Notes under the pieces: generated by a model
Seen by the model: only the letters and a program-made list of their open reading frames with translations
What the model was told of the DNA's origin: nothing
Database searches by the model: none
NCBI GenBank assembly: GCA_023014335.1
Contig: JAECYW010000022.1
Span: 310,001 to 374,000, forward strand
Origin: Galerina marginata
Taxonomy: Eukaryota; Basidiomycota; Agaricomycetes; Agaricales; Galerinaceae
DNA length: 64,000 nt
Reading direction: 5' to 3'
Made by a program: the position numbers and the translations under genes
Part shown: one piece after another, positions 63,659-64,000 of the stretch
Layout: the number at the start of each line of letters is the position of its first letter
Numbering within the stretch: position 1 is the first letter of the stretch

Positions 63659-64000
63659 ATTGTAAGTTTCAAATACAGGATATAATGTGACTGCTCCTTA
63701 GTTCATTTCGTAGTAGAGGTTATACCATGGATGATGAAGAAATACCGCCGTCTTATTTTTGGTCGGATATCTTCCATTGCCGTTAGGATCGCCGAAAACA
63801 GAACGTATTTCTAGAATGGTCTTTTGCTTCACTAGGTCCAAGCTTGACTCATATGCGTTCTATGTACCACCAACTGACGCTCGACGTGAGGGTTCGGTTC
63901 CTCCGTAGTAATCCGAGATTAAATCCTCGATCAACGTATTCGAGGTCGGGCAGGTACCCTACCTGGTAGACAGGATGGACCCTAAAATCATGCTGCAATT
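63659..64000. other. 3' flank to window end
   Basis: 342 bp after the PrpF stop. A TTCGGTTCC element at about 63892 resembles a tRNA T-loop but lacks partner stems. Nothing else seen. Confidence 0.4.

Noticed and set aside
63880..63915. tRNA-like T-loop TTCGGTTCC with a short stem.
   Set aside because: No matching acceptor, D or anticodon stems at the right spacing on either strand.

Overview
The window looks like n nuclear chromosome from a filamentous basidiomycete, most likely an agaricomycete. Genes carry many short introns (about 50-60 nt, GT-AG with a few GC-AG). Recognisable products are eukaryotic housekeeping proteins (pinin/MemA, SRP72, Ctk3, Utp20, Gcn1), together with Mx-like dynamin GTPases, an SRPK-like kinase and a Ty3/Gypsy chromovirus. 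All gene models below were built by hand from conserved protein frames plus splice sites; nothing was searched against a database.

Layout. 1-5.1 kb: gene-poor, nothing supportable. 5.1-7.6 kb: divergent pair, a pinin-like splicing factor (-) and a shortened SRP72 (+). 8.7-14.0 kb: a membrane-anchored histidine-phosphatase-fold protein lacking its catalytic residues, followed by a tandem segmental duplication; each copy carries a small four-exon cysteine-rich gene, and the second copy also carries a relic of the phosphatase's possible last exon. 14.4-16.7 kb: an intronless DUF2828/vWA-like protein (-). 17.1-24.5 kb: a dynamin cluster (-) of two full ten-exon paralogues flanking a remnant that keeps only the N-terminal exon and the end of the GED. 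25.1-26.0 kb: a four-helix membrane protein (-). 26.15-35.71 kb: a complete chromovirus with two LTRs that read identical, a 5-bp target duplication, one 2,542-codon Gag-Pol frame and a second ORF. It sits between the divergent membrane-protein and CTK3 genes. 36.0-37.1 kb: CTK3 (+). 37.4-45.9 kb: UTP20 (-). 46.4-48.5 kb: a zinc-dependent dehydrogenase (-). 49.1-50.5 kb: an SRPK-like kinase (+). 51.2-60.4 kb: GCN1 (-). 60.9-61.6 kb: a small single-pass membrane protein (-). 62.4-63.7 kb: a PrpF-family isomerase (+).

How genes relate. Several are housekeeping: mRNA splicing, SRP-dependent targeting, Pol II CTD phosphorylation, 18S rRNA processing and Gcn2 activation. The dynamins, the Cys-rich pair and the pseudophosphatase are the accessory, lineage-specific part.

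The most puzzling global signal is in the right part. From about 45.6 kb onward, conserved coding frames are repeatedly interrupted by single-base indels, mostly +1, in UTP20 exon 3, the dehydrogenase, the kinase, GCN1 and the first 250 bp of PrpF. The first 45 kb shows none in the genes I reconstructed. Assembly error is the simplest explanation, but decay is possible.
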